A program made the position numbers and the translations under genes. Under the pieces are notes generated by a model that was not told the origin of the DNA, did not search any database, and worked only from the letters and a program-made list of their open reading frames with translations. Shown one piece after another: positions 15,058-21,138 of a stretch of 21,391 bases of DNA (positions are counted from its first letter, which is position 1; each line of letters starts with the position of its first letter). This DNA comes from a virus. The stretch spans positions 1-21,391 of IMG/VR virus record IMGVR_UViG_3300045790_001538; one strand, written 5' to 3'.

Positions 15058-15296
15058 TCGTCTGTGTAGTTTCCGTCAAACATTTCCATCCCCCATGAGA
15101 GGAGGCCGGTCATTGTGTATGAGGCTGCGTGTGGTGAACCTACGACGCGCACTTCTGTGGACGAATCTGTATCCCTGTGTAAGTCTTCAACACCGGCCAC
15201 AAGTATCCAGTCGCGGGCAAACTTTTGGTCGCCATCTTCGGAGGTCACATACGCTTGGACGGCTTCGATCAGGTTCATGTAAGCGTTGGTGGTCAT
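15054..15296 (-). CDS. Hypothetical protein, 80 residues
   Basis: Starts at ATG 15296, behind a very strong ribosome site (GGAGGTGCACATG). A longer frame opens at 15350 but would run through the tRNA-like element, so it is rejected. The sequence MTTNAYMNLIEAVQAYVTSE and DWILVAGVEDL resembles small proteins frequent in actinophage genomes whose function is not known. It is the first gene after the leader promoter, terminator and tRNA-like element, and is coupled to the 33-residue gene that follows. Confidence 0.7.
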   Translation of the reverse strand: MTTNAYMNLIEAVQAYVTSEDGDQKFARDWILVAGVEDLHRDTDSSTEVRVVGSPHAASYTMTGLLSWGMEMFDGNYTDE

Positions 15297-15311
15297 GTGC
15301 ACCTCCTGTTG

Positions 15312-15380
15312 TGTCTTGGCCCCGACTCGAACGGGGCAACCGTCAACCATTGTTGAGGCTCTTCCTTTGAGCTACAAGAC
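15312..15380 (-). tRNA. tRNA-like element with an abnormal anticodon arm
   Basis: Minus strand, 69 bases. Acceptor GTCTTG pairs with CAAGAC; TA and the D-arm GCTC, AAAGGAA, GAGC follow; the T-arm is GCCCCG, TTCGAGT, CGGGGC with a perfect T-loop. The T-stem of six plus acceptor of six keeps the normal 12-bp helix. The anticodon arm is TCAAC, AATG, GTTGA: five pairs but a four-base loop, and no alternative register gives a seven-base loop. It therefore looks unable to decode. CCA is not encoded. It may be a decayed tRNA, or a tRNA-shaped regulatory or processing element in the leader of the next gene. Confidence 0.5.
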
Positions 15381-15397
15381 TGCCACCGTGGTAGCAG
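15381..15397 (-). other. Hairpin abutting the 5' end of the tRNA-like element
   Basis: Minus strand CTGCTACCACGGTGGCAG (its last G is base 1 of the tRNA-like acceptor) can form a 7-bp stem with one G-U pair and a four-base loop. It would compete with the acceptor stem only at that one base. The remaining 108 bases up to the terminator hold no gene that I can see. Confidence 0.4.
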
Positions 15398-15505
15398 TTT
15401 GTGGGTTCCCAGCGGTGCTCACGAGTGTGTTTGCGTAGTGTCTCACCCTTGGGTGGCGGTCGCAGTTAGTGTTGTTCTCGTTATTTTGCTTGCACTGGGT
15501 ACACG

Positions 15506-15532
15506 AAAACGCCCCCCATAAATGGAGAGCGT
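15506..15532 (-). terminator. Intrinsic terminator downstream of the HTH gene and leader promoter
   Basis: Minus strand ACGCTCTCCA, loop TTTA, TGGGGGGCGT form a 10-bp stem with two G-U pairs, ending in TTTT. The same stem on the plus strand would have A-C mismatches, so it is directed leftward. It ends the early operon and also stands about 30-55 bases after the predicted start site of the promoter at 15568-15596. Confidence 0.8.
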
Positions 15533-15567
15533 CTGTGTTTGGGTCGCGTAATGCGAACCTAGATAAA

Positions 15568-15596
15568 AATATATGCGCTTATTTTTTGGAAGTCAA
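15568..15596 (-). promoter_or_regulatory. Near-consensus sigma-70/SigA promoter facing left
   Basis: TTGACT (15596-15591), 17 bases, TATATT (15573-15568) on the minus strand. The -35 element overlaps the stop codon of the HTH gene. The predicted start is near 15560, so the first transcript would reach the terminator at 15506 after about 55 bases unless transcription is allowed to pass. It is the best promoter sequence in the window. Confidence 0.7.
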
Positions 15597-15781
15597 CTAC
15601 CTGAGCGGTGATTCTTGTTTCTCAGTTCTTCCTCTACGCGAAGCACGTCACCGCTTTTCACATAAATGCCCGGATCAAAATTGTGTGACACTAACTTGCC
15701 GGAACTAATCCACCGGCTGATTTGTGATTGGTTCCGTTCGGCGAGCACCGCTGCTTCCTTTATTGTGATCCACTCTTTCAT
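15593..15781 (-). CDS. Small winged-helix / excisionase-like DNA-binding protein
   Basis: A 62-residue protein starting MKEWITIKEAAVLAERNQSQ and continuing with ISRWISSGKLVSHNF and GIYVKSGDVLRVEEEL. The order of strand, helix-turn-helix (IKEAAVLAERNQSQISRWISSG) and a wing matches the MerR/excisionase-type HTH_17 family, which binds short DNA sites or acts in excision or transcription control. GGAGGAGAAG lies ahead of the ATG, which overlaps the previous TAA by one base. It is the last gene of the early operon, next to the main promoter, so it could be a regulator of that promoter; this is inference. Confidence 0.85.
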   Translation of the reverse strand: MKEWITIKEAAVLAERNQSQISRWISSGKLVSHNFDPGIYVKSGDVLRVEEELRNKNHRSGS

Positions 15782-15957
15782 TAGTCTTCTCCTCCCCGCA
15801 AATATCCGGCTTCGAGTATCTTCCCCGCCAAAAGCATCAGGTCAACGCGGCCGTCGACCGTGAGGTCGTCAAGCGGTTCAAACTCACCCGTCCAGACGCC
15901 TTCCTGCTCCTCTAACGCTTTGCGAATGAGTGCCGCCAAGTCTTGAGATTTACTCAT
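15781..15957 (-). CDS. Hypothetical protein, 58 residues
   Basis: ATG 15957 overlaps the upstream stop as ATGA, and TAA at 15783-15781 shares a base with the next ATG. The protein reads MSKSQDLAALIRKALEEQ, then WTGEFEPLDDLTVDGRVDLM and LAGKILEAGYLRGGED: acidic, mostly helical, no recognisable family. The segments AALIRKAL and DLMLLAGKIL could be amphipathic helices. The perfect fit between its neighbours shows it is a real gene. Confidence 0.7.
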   Translation of the reverse strand: MSKSQDLAALIRKALEEQEGVWTGEFEPLDDLTVDGRVDLMLLAGKILEAGYLRGGED

Positions 15958-16142
15958 GTTTGTTCTCCCTCAATGCGTTCGATGATTTCGCCCATAAAGT
16001 ATTGGCCCGCCTGTAAGTCGATTGTTTCTGCCCCGGTCAAGATGTCCTCCACCACATCAAGTATGCGTTCTCGTTCTTCCTGCCGTATCGCATCAGCCCA
16101 TTGCTCCGAGGTGGCGGCGTAACGTCCAGGTACTTTGCTCAT
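15954..16142 (-). CDS. Hypothetical protein, 62 residues
   Basis: Start placed at ATG 16142, where it overlaps the upstream stop as ATGA; a longer frame from 16187 would overlap the upstream gene more. The sequence begins MSKVPGRYAATSEQWADAIR and continues with a charged helical part (QEERERILDVVEDILTGAE) and GQYFMGEIIERIEGE. Small proteins of this type (a conserved QWADAIRxEERERI helix) occur in many actinophage early operons with no known role. Confidence 0.7.
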   Translation of the reverse strand: MSKVPGRYAATSEQWADAIRQEERERILDVVEDILTGAETIDLQAGQYFMGEIIERIEGEQT

Positions 16143-16336
16143 GCTTGTTCTCCTCGGTAAGGACTTACGGGCCTCTCGGCTTCCCACGCTGGTGATACTA
16201 ACCGTTGTGCATCGACTCCTTCATCCCATGCGTCGGCCTTTACAGATGCCAACCACACGTCGAACGCAATTTCGTCTTCGTCACACATGACATAGGCCGA
16301 ACGCACATCCTCTACGGTTGCTATAGGCTCACTCAT
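16139..16336 (-). CDS. Hypothetical protein, 65 residues
   Basis: Starts ATG 16336, inside an eight-base overlap with the upstream gene (ATGAGTGA). Acidic N-terminal half (TVEDVRSAYVMCDEDEIAFD), helical WLASVKADAWDEGVDA and a Pro-rich end. The WDEGVDA segment is the part usually found in the small phage proteins of the 'AWDEGxxA' type that start or end many actinophage early genes. No function can be assigned. Confidence 0.65.
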   Translation of the reverse strand: MSEPIATVEDVRSAYVMCDEDEIAFDVWLASVKADAWDEGVDAQRLVSPAWEAERPVSPYRGEQA

Positions 16337-16586
16337 CGTCTACCCCCTTTTCTAATCCTTGGCATGTGGGGCAGTTTGCGTGACATGCGCCACCGTGCTT
16401 GTGCTCCTCATAGCCACACGCTCGACTGTGAGGTTGCTCGGAATTTGCTTTCTGAGATGCCTGCCACACCGCCCCTTCGACAAAGCCAGAGCGATAACGT
16501 GCCGCTTGACCGATGCCGACACCGTTGTCATGCCATTGCGGGTGACGGCGGTTCACTTCGTCTCTTGCCTTTTCCTCGACACTCAT
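16329..16586 (-). CDS. Hypothetical protein with Cys/His-rich C-terminus, 85 residues
   Basis: N-terminal half is helical and charged (MSVEEKARDEVNRRHPQW); RYRSGFVEGAVWQASQ follows. Residues 50-80 carry C57, H62/H64, C68, H69, C72 and C75 (CGYEEHKHGGACHANCPTCQ), dense enough for one or two zinc ions. The start overlaps the upstream stop as ATGA. Family not recognised. Confidence 0.68.
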   Translation of the reverse strand: MSVEEKARDEVNRRHPQWHDNGVGIGQAARYRSGFVEGAVWQASQKANSEQPHSRACGYEEHKHGGACHANCPTCQGLEKGVDDE

Positions 16587-16912
16587 TCGTCTACCCCTTC
16601 CGAGATAATACGAAGACCCGAGAGCTTCATAAGTTCATGCTCAAAAAGGGTTTCTCCATCAAGGTCAACCCATACTGGCGTCATCCCAAATTCTGCCGTC
16701 TGAGTCCAAAGACTTTTACTATCTTTAGAGACTTGTGCCCACCGTTTCGTGGGGAGAACAAAGGGCGGTGAGATTATCTCAATCGAGACGACACCATGCT
16801 TCCCTGCAAGCGGGACAGCCCAACCTTCAACATATATAAGCTCGGGAAACGCTAACCGCGCCTCGCCCTCAATGACGACTCGAACACGGTCGCCAACCTT
16901 TACTTCACTCAT
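16583..16912 (-). CDS. Hypothetical protein, 109 residues
   Basis: Starts MSEVKVGDRVRVVIEGEARL, a small beta-barrel-like opening (VKVGDRVRVV) of the kind seen in KOW/SH3-type folds, followed by strands (KHGVVSIEIISPPFVLP) and WVDLDGETLFEHELMKL. This would fit a small barrel that binds nucleic acid or protein, but no specific family is recognised. ATGA overlaps at both ends tie it to the early operon. Confidence 0.68.
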   Translation of the reverse strand: MSEVKVGDRVRVVIEGEARLAFPELIYVEGWAVPLAGKHGVVSIEIISPPFVLPTKRWAQVSKDSKSLWTQTAEFGMTPVWVDLDGETLFEHELMKLSGLRIISEGVDE

Positions 16913-17124
16913 TTCGTTTCCCCTTCAACGAGTGCAACGGCTTCAGACCATGCACCGAACTCCTTAGCGAGCAACGCCCTTATGCGCGCCCGTTCTTTTA
17001 GCACCCCGTAATCAACGAGGCTCACCGTGGCATGACCTGACACATCTATACCGACATCGGTAGTCTTCTGCCAATCACACGGGCAAGGCGGTGATCCCTC
17101 AAACTTTGTATGCCCACAACTCAT
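16909..17124 (-). CDS. Hypothetical protein with short Cys motif, 71 residues
   Basis: The N-terminus MSCGHTKFEGSPPCPCDWQ has C3, H5, C14 and C16, a possible small zinc site. The rest is a linker and a helix (VLKERARIRALLAKEFGAW). Proteins ending with an 'RxRIxALL' helix are common in actinophage early regions; the role is unknown. It begins with an ATGA overlap with the FmdB-like gene and ends with an ATGA overlap to the next. Confidence 0.65.
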   Translation of the reverse strand: MSCGHTKFEGSPPCPCDWQKTTDVGIDVSGHATVSLVDYGVLKERARIRALLAKEFGAWSEAVALVEGETK

Positions 17125-17297
17125 CTTTTGCCTCCTGAATAAAAACCTTCACCAACAAAACTCACACCCATCGGTTGCGGCCTGCGAACTAACGGGACCA
17201 AACAGTCGTTGCACACAATCGCAACAAAAGCGGTCATCTCATGGAAAATATCTTCGGACCAATCACAACCAGGACACTGATACACATAAGTTGGCAT
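17121..17297 (-). CDS. FmdB-like zinc-ribbon protein, 58 residues
   Basis: ATG 17297 overlaps the stop of the metallophosphoesterase gene (TGATG), and TGA at 17123-17121 overlaps the next ATG. The protein MPTYVYQCPGCDWSEDIFHE matches the FmdB-family start (MPTYxYxCxxC), with the second pair CNDC at residues 29-32 and the family's final SFVGEGFYSGG. The zinc-ribbon fold is likely. FmdB-like proteins are annotated as regulators but their function is uncertain; phage copies are often found among early genes. Confidence 0.82.
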   Translation of the reverse strand: MPTYVYQCPGCDWSEDIFHEMTAFVAIVCNDCLVPLVRRPQPMGVSFVGEGFYSGGKR

Positions 17298-18430
17298 CAC
17301 AACACCGTTTGAGAGCGGGAGTTGTAACCCTGCTCATCAATAGCGAAAACGAGAAGCCCAGGATCAGAGTCGTCGCCAGCTTTATTCCTGTACCAGTCCG
17401 AACCGTTGTCCAAAGTTGGGCATTGCAACCATTGTTTTGAACGTCCCGTGTAAGGGTTTCGGCCAGTTGAGTCAGCAGAAAACACATGATAATGGCCGGT
17501 AATGAGTACATCGCTGGCCCCGATTGGTTGCCCACCATGTAACTGTTTCGCCCACCACAGCGGTGCCCCTTTTGGCGCAAACTGATTACCATGCACAACA
17601 CCCACAAGGGTGCCGCGAACATCCAAAATGACACTCTCGTCATAAGGTGCCGGATAATGCCAAGTCGCATCCAGTTTTGCTGCGACCGCGATCTTCTCCA
17701 CCTGCTTGTGAACAAAAAGCCCAAGGTCATCTTGCGGATTGCCGAGAGCCTGAGCACCCTGACGCCAAGCGGTGTGATTGCTGGGGACGCACATAATGTC
17801 AACATGGCCGAACCTGCACATGAGTTCCACAAATTTGTAAACCTCTGTGCCAGCCATATCCATCTGTTGCGACAGTGAAAGATCATTTGTGAACATCGGA
17901 TTTCCGCCAGAGTTAAAGCCCTCAAAAAGGTCGCCAACCTCGGCAAGAACAAGCCGGTCAGGTTCTTCGGATTTCAGGTAGTCGTACAGTTTCGCCCGAA
18001 CCTCCGCCAGTCGAACCAACAACTCAGGGGTTCCACCGCGAGAGCCAGTCTTACCAATCTGCATGTCAGCCAACGCCACAACAGTTGTCTTCGCGCCACG
18101 ATCCCCCGGTACACGTTCACCAATATCAAGGGCAGCAGCAGCGTACAAAGCGGGGAGGTCAAGTGAAGACGTGCGCGGTTTATGTTTGAAGTAATACGAA
18201 ACACGCCACTCACCGTTCGGGAGCTGTTTCCGCCACTGGTTCACAGTGCCAACAATCTCAATCTCTTCCGGGTCATACCCAAACTGGATCAACAACTCAG
18301 CATCCGTATTCACTGGTTCAATCAGGCCAGTAGTACGCTCCTCCTCATCGCCACGAATCACATGACGGGCACGCCACTCCTCCGGCAACTCCCGAGCTTG
18401 CATCTCATTCATTGCATCCTCATACGACAT
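17297..18430 (-). CDS. Calcineurin-like metallophosphoesterase (Mre11/SbcD-like)
   Basis: A 377-residue phosphoesterase. Metal-site motifs in order: ALADMQIG (D122, Q124, where D-x-H is more usual), EVGDLFEG (about 165-171), PSNHTAWRQG (N218-H219), VVHGNQF (H280) and TGHYHVF (about 311-317). The first 100 residues are a separate domain (IVGTVNQWRKQLPNGEW). Phage homologues are linked to DNA end processing or recombination, but other phosphodiester substrates are possible. It starts 11 bases inside the preceding HTH-like gene. The surrounding SSB and methyltransferase genes fit a DNA-metabolism role. Confidence 0.87.
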   Translation of the reverse strand: MSYEDAMNEMQARELPEEWRARHVIRGDEEERTTGLIEPVNTDAELLIQFGYDPEEIEIVGTVNQWRKQLPNGEWRVSYYFKHKPRTSSLDLPALYAAAALDIGERVPGDRGAKTTVVALADMQIGKTGSRGGTPELLVRLAEVRAKLYDYLKSEEPDRLVLAEVGDLFEGFNSGGNPMFTNDLSLSQQMDMAGTEVYKFVELMCRFGHVDIMCVPSNHTAWRQGAQALGNPQDDLGLFVHKQVEKIAVAAKLDATWHYPAPYDESVILDVRGTLVGVVHGNQFAPKGAPLWWAKQLHGGQPIGASDVLITGHYHVFSADSTGRNPYTGRSKQWLQCPTLDNGSDWYRNKAGDDSDPGLLVFAIDEQGYNSRSQTVL

Positions 18431-18644
18431 TCGGGTTCGCCCTCTTCCACGCTAAAACCGTGTCCTTTGAACACTTGAAACCATGCTTTGATAACTGGTC
18501 AAGCGCCTCCCGAGCCGACACATTCCTCAACAACCAAGTGAGAGCGGCACCATCCCGTTCAGCCAACGAATCAATGTGATCTCCCAAAAGTTCGACGGCA
18601 TACTTTCGCGCCGGACGATCTTCGACATAATCTGCGTAACTCAT
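18420..18644 (-). CDS. Small HTH-like protein, 74 residues
   Basis: Begins MSYADYVEDRPARKYAVELL; residues 40-68 read RNVSAREALDQLSKHGFKCS and then TVLAWKRANPN, a helix-turn-helix-like pattern in which KDTVLAWKR would be the recognition helix. The N-terminal helix is acidic. Small proteins with this pattern bind DNA or act beside terminases or replication proteins. Role unproven. Overlaps the upstream stop as ATGA and the next start by 11 bases. Confidence 0.65.
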   Translation of the reverse strand: MSYADYVEDRPARKYAVELLGDHIDSLAERDGAALTWLLRNVSAREALDQLSKHGFKCSKDTVLAWKRANPNVV

Positions 18645-19258
18645 GCGCTCAACTCCATTTGTTCATATTCGTCTTGGTCAAAAATTGTTTGGCATTCAAC
18701 ATTTCGGCAGGTAATGGTGACGGGTTTCCCGGCTTGTGTGGGTGGGTTCCAATCGAGGGACTTTTGCCCACACTTCACACAACGCACACGAGTTTTATGT
18801 GCCACTTCTTCGAGCGGGTGAGTTTTGAATGCTTGCTCAGCTGCTTTCAAAAACTGGATCGCATCAGACGCACCCACCACCGACGACACCCACAAATCTG
18901 TGTTCGCACCCACCTTTGTAAGCGTGAGCATGTACGACTCAACTTCGTTGACAGTGAGCATGGTGGCGGTCAAACCAACATGACCCGCCGACGCTGTACG
19001 AACCCCCGCCGTTTCCTGCATCATCACCCGACCCAAAGGAAGAATCGTGGCAGCGAACTCCGGCCACCTGGTCAACGCCAACACAAGACGTTCCCAACAA
19101 TTCCAGCAAAGAAGCCCATGCTCGGCAGGTCTTGGTAAACACTTTTTACATTCGGCCCCGTTACGTTTCCGCCCATCACAGGTTGAAAGATGTTCACCGT
19201 TTTGGAGGCAAGGTTTACGCCACCCCGGATAGTCGTTCGTGACACATGGAATGCTCAT
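18641..19258 (-). CDS. Multi-zinc-site protein, 205 residues
   Basis: Cysteines at about 5, 17, 27, 37, 40, 51 and 54 form an N-terminal zinc region (CDGRKRNGAECKKCLPRP, then LLCWNCWERLV). The middle (residues 60-150) is helical and lacks Cys. A second zinc ribbon follows at the C-terminus (CVKCGQK at 160-166, ITCRNVECQ at 182-190). Similar two-ended zinc proteins are common in actinophage early regions, often without known function; DNA or RNA binding is plausible. ATGA overlaps at both ends. Confidence 0.78.
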   Translation of the reverse strand: MSIPCVTNDYPGWRKPCLQNGEHLSTCDGRKRNGAECKKCLPRPAEHGLLCWNCWERLVLALTRWPEFAATILPLGRVMMQETAGVRTASAGHVGLTATMLTVNEVESYMLTLTKVGANTDLWVSSVVGASDAIQFLKAAEQAFKTHPLEEVAHKTRVRCVKCGQKSLDWNPPTQAGKPVTITCRNVECQTIFDQDEYEQMELSA

Positions 19259-19386
19259 TGGTCCCTCATATCCCGCACAGCCTCAAGCCACAGATAAAAC
19301 TCTTCAGCGGCTTCCTCCTGGGACTGATCCCACTTGTTTGCGTCCGCCAAATACCGTTGCAAAACGTGTTGCGTTGAAATGGTCAT
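19255..19386 (-). CDS. Very small hypothetical protein, 43 residues
   Basis: ATG 19386 overlaps the methyltransferase stop as ATGA, and TGA at 19257-19255 overlaps the next ATG. The protein begins MTISTQHVLQRYLADANKWD and continues with an acidic helix (EEAAEEFYLWLEAVRDMRD). It may be one amphipathic helical hairpin. A GGAG ribosome site precedes the ATG. No family is recognised. Confidence 0.68.
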   Translation of the reverse strand: MTISTQHVLQRYLADANKWDQSQEEAAEEFYLWLEAVRDMRDQ

Positions 19387-20066
19387 GCGCCGATCTCCTC
19401 AAAATTGAAAGCTTGTTGGCTGAGACGAGTTGCAATAATTTCGCAATACTTCTCTTCCAACTCCACCCCGATAGCTTTTCGGCCAAGGTTGCGGGCCGCG
19501 ACAAGTGTTGCCCCGCTACCCGCGAACGGGTCAGCCACGATGCCGGGAGGACATCTCTCAATCAACGTTTCCATTAGGCCGATTGGCTTAGGTGTCGGGT
19601 GCCCAATCGTTGCCGCTGGCCCCGCTGCCCCTTGTCGCGGCTCCGTTGTTTCAATCACAGATCGCATTGGGGGAGACGTCTTTTTGAATCCCGAACCCAA
19701 AACATAAATCTCTTCATGCTGTGACATAAACGCCATGTTGGCGGGTCCCGGAGCCTGACCGCGTTTCCACCAAATGAGAATGTGCTGAGTATCGTCTGGC
19801 CGCGTGGCCCGCCATGAGCCGAACATCAGCGCGGGCCTGCCAGCCCACGCCACAAGAACATCGTCACGGACATCAGTGTTTCTGTCCCCCGCAATGGGAG
19901 AGGCCCGTCGCACTTCATGTTTTGAACCAAAAGCTCCCTTTTTCGATTCAGCGTTTATCCCATAAGGAGGATCAGTGACCAACACGTCAGCTTCCAGCCA
20001 TGCCAACTCCTCAAGGCAATCCCCGTGATACAAGGTGACTAAATCATCTTGGTAATAAATGGTCAT
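19383..20066 (-). CDS. DNA methyltransferase, N4/N6-type (DPPY)
   Basis: A 227-residue amino-methyltransferase. The order is catalytic motif DPPYG (residues 32-36), middle domain, HPTPKP (about 156-161) and then the S-adenosyl-methionine motif DPFAGSG (about 179-185), which is the beta-type order. It methylates adenine-N6 or cytosine-N4; the target sequence is unknown. No restriction enzyme gene is adjacent, so it is more likely a phage self-marking enzyme against host restriction than half of a restriction system. AGGGG precedes the ATG. Overlaps the small genes on both sides. Confidence 0.93.
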   Translation of the reverse strand: MTIYYQDDLVTLYHGDCLEELAWLEADVLVTDPPYGINAESKKGAFGSKHEVRRASPIAGDRNTDVRDDVLVAWAGRPALMFGSWRATRPDDTQHILIWWKRGQAPGPANMAFMSQHEEIYVLGSGFKKTSPPMRSVIETTEPRQGAAGPAATIGHPTPKPIGLMETLIERCPPGIVADPFAGSGATLVAARNLGRKAIGVELEEKYCEIIATRLSQQAFNFEEIGA

Positions 20067-20185
20067 TGTTTCCCCTCATGGCAACAAGTCCCCGCAATGG
20101 CCGAATGACCATACGGGGTTCGACACAACGCACAACACCGACCCAAAGATTCAGGCGGTTTACAAGTGACCGGCGCGAACTTCAT
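20063..20185 (-). CDS. Very small Cys-rich protein, 40 residues
   Basis: ATG 20185, two bases after the SSB stop; the TGA at 20065-20063 overlaps the methyltransferase ATG. MKFAPVTCKPPESLGRCC, then ALCRTPYGHSAIAGTCCHEG: seven candidate ligands (C8, C17, C18, C21, H27, C34/C35, H36) fit a small zinc finger with C-x2-C and C-H ends. The exact fit between neighbours argues for a real gene. Function unknown; single zinc fingers of this size are common beside actinophage replication genes. Confidence 0.72.
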   Translation of the reverse strand: MKFAPVTCKPPESLGRCCALCRTPYGHSAIAGTCCHEGKQ

Positions 20186-20187
20186 GG

Positions 20188-20538
20188 TTAGAAGGGAGTG
20201 TCTGGGTTGGCGGGGAACTCAGCAACAGCACCCCAAGAATCAGGCTCAGCAGGTGCGCCGGCAGACTCAATCTCCAAAATCTCCGGCTTATTCAAAGACA
20301 CTTCAACAGTCAGAATCTCCACATCCTGCTTCATGTACTTCCCCTTACGCGACGTGATAACACCAGCCACCAAAACCCGGTCCCCAACATTCACCCGCTC
20401 GGCAAGACCCCAAACAGTTGTTCGCTCCGGGTACTGATTACCCGGCAGCAAAGTCTCCATTTTGAACAGGGTTCCTTTGTCGTTCTTATAGGTCACGGTG
20501 CCGCCGATGCGGGCCTGAGTGTTGTCTTCAATAGCCAT
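20188..20538 (-). CDS. ssb: Single-stranded DNA-binding protein (SSB-like)
   Basis: A 116-residue OB-fold protein. It shows the strand pattern ARIGGTVTYKNDKGTLF, ERTTVWGLAERVNVGDRVLV and GVITSRKGKYMKQDVEIL. The C-terminus is acidic and ends NPDTPF, the SSB tail that binds replication partners (compare D-D-I-P-F in bacteria). It is shorter than host SSB. It overlaps the previous gene by 11 bases, with AAAGGA as ribosome site. Place among replication genes fits the role of coating single-stranded DNA. Confidence 0.85.
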   Translation of the reverse strand: MAIEDNTQARIGGTVTYKNDKGTLFKMETLLPGNQYPERTTVWGLAERVNVGDRVLVAGVITSRKGKYMKQDVEILTVEVSLNKPEILEIESAGAPAEPDSWGAVAEFPANPDTPF

Positions 20539-20836
20539 TTGTTTGGTTCCTTTTCTGTTCGTTTTTTTGCTCAGCCACTTTGACTAAAGCAAGCTCAATT
20601 TGCTTGTTTGTAAACATTTGCCGAACCACTGAGACGCTCTGTGCCGTCCGTGTGGCCGTTTTCTTTTCCACACCAAGCCGTTTAGCCTCCACCGTGTTCT
20701 GTGCCCGTGAATAGGCCAACATGGACCGTTCAACAGGTACAAGGCGAACGTGGGCCTCCCGTGAAACTTTCCCCGGCTTCAAAACAGCCAAAAAGAGTGT
20801 GAACGCCGCATCCGATGGAAGCTCGACATACGTCAA
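20528..20836 (-). CDS. Hypothetical protein, 102 residues
   Basis: Start is TTG at 20836, overlapping the upstream stop (TTGA). The N-terminus reads TYVELPSDAAFTLFLAVLKP, followed by LVPVERSMLAYSRAQNTVE and a basic helical C-terminus (KVAEQKNEQKRNQTNG). A conserved-looking patch, GKVSREAHVRL, is flanked by hydrophobic positions. It has no recognisable family. Being between a helicase-loader-like protein and SSB, it may act in replication. Confidence 0.62.
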   Translation of the reverse strand: MTYVELPSDAAFTLFLAVLKPGKVSREAHVRLVPVERSMLAYSRAQNTVEAKRLGVEKKTATRTAQSVSVVRQMFTNKQIELALVKVAEQKNEQKRNQTNGY

Positions 20837-21138
20837 CAGGTCACCTCATCGCGTAGACAACGATCACAAGGCAGCGGATACCCGTCATGCTCAACACAAA
20901 ACACGGGACCCAACGCAATCGCCCGAGCATCCTTCACCCGGTTAGCCAAACGAATAATGTGAGCCGGTTGCAAATAATCCGTTGACTCCTGCCGATGCAA
21001 AGTCACAGCAGAACGGGCATCCTCAAACTGAAGAAACCCAACCGTCTCAAACCACTCCAAAATGACCAACCGATCCACTTGCCGGTTATCACCCAACTGA
21101 ATTTTCGCCACAACCTGTTTGCACTCATCAACGGTCAT
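20833..21138 (-). CDS. Helicase-loader-like small protein with Cys/His tail, 101 residues
   Basis: N-terminal 65 residues, MTVDECKQVVAKIQLGDNRQ through LQFEDARSAVTLHRQES and YLQPAHIIRLANRVKDA, show the helical pattern of proteins like G39P, the phage SPP1 helicase loader (a DAxxAVxxH...Y..P..I motif). The C-terminal CVEHDGYPLPCDRC (C83, H86, C93, C96) could bind zinc. Directly follows a DnaT/initiator-like C-terminus, the classic order initiator then loader. The loader assignment is by pattern and order only. Confidence 0.68.
   Translation of the reverse strand: MTVDECKQVVAKIQLGDNRQVDRLVILEWFETVGFLQFEDARSAVTLHRQESTDYLQPAHIIRLANRVKDARAIALGPVFCVEHDGYPLPCDRCLRDEVTC

Noticed and set aside
15297-15350. 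Upstream extension of the 80-residue protein to 15350
   Set aside because: The extension would translate part of the tRNA-like element, while ATG 15296 has an excellent GGAGG site.
15312-15380. Ordinary decoding tRNA
   Set aside because: I tried all registers for a five-pair stem with a seven-base loop and none pairs; only the four-base loop version works. A normal tRNA call is not supported.
17263-17952. 229-codon minus-strand frame inside the metallophosphoesterase region
   Set aside because: It overlaps the supported enzyme in another frame, is Cys/Arg/Leu-rich and lacks the enzyme motifs.
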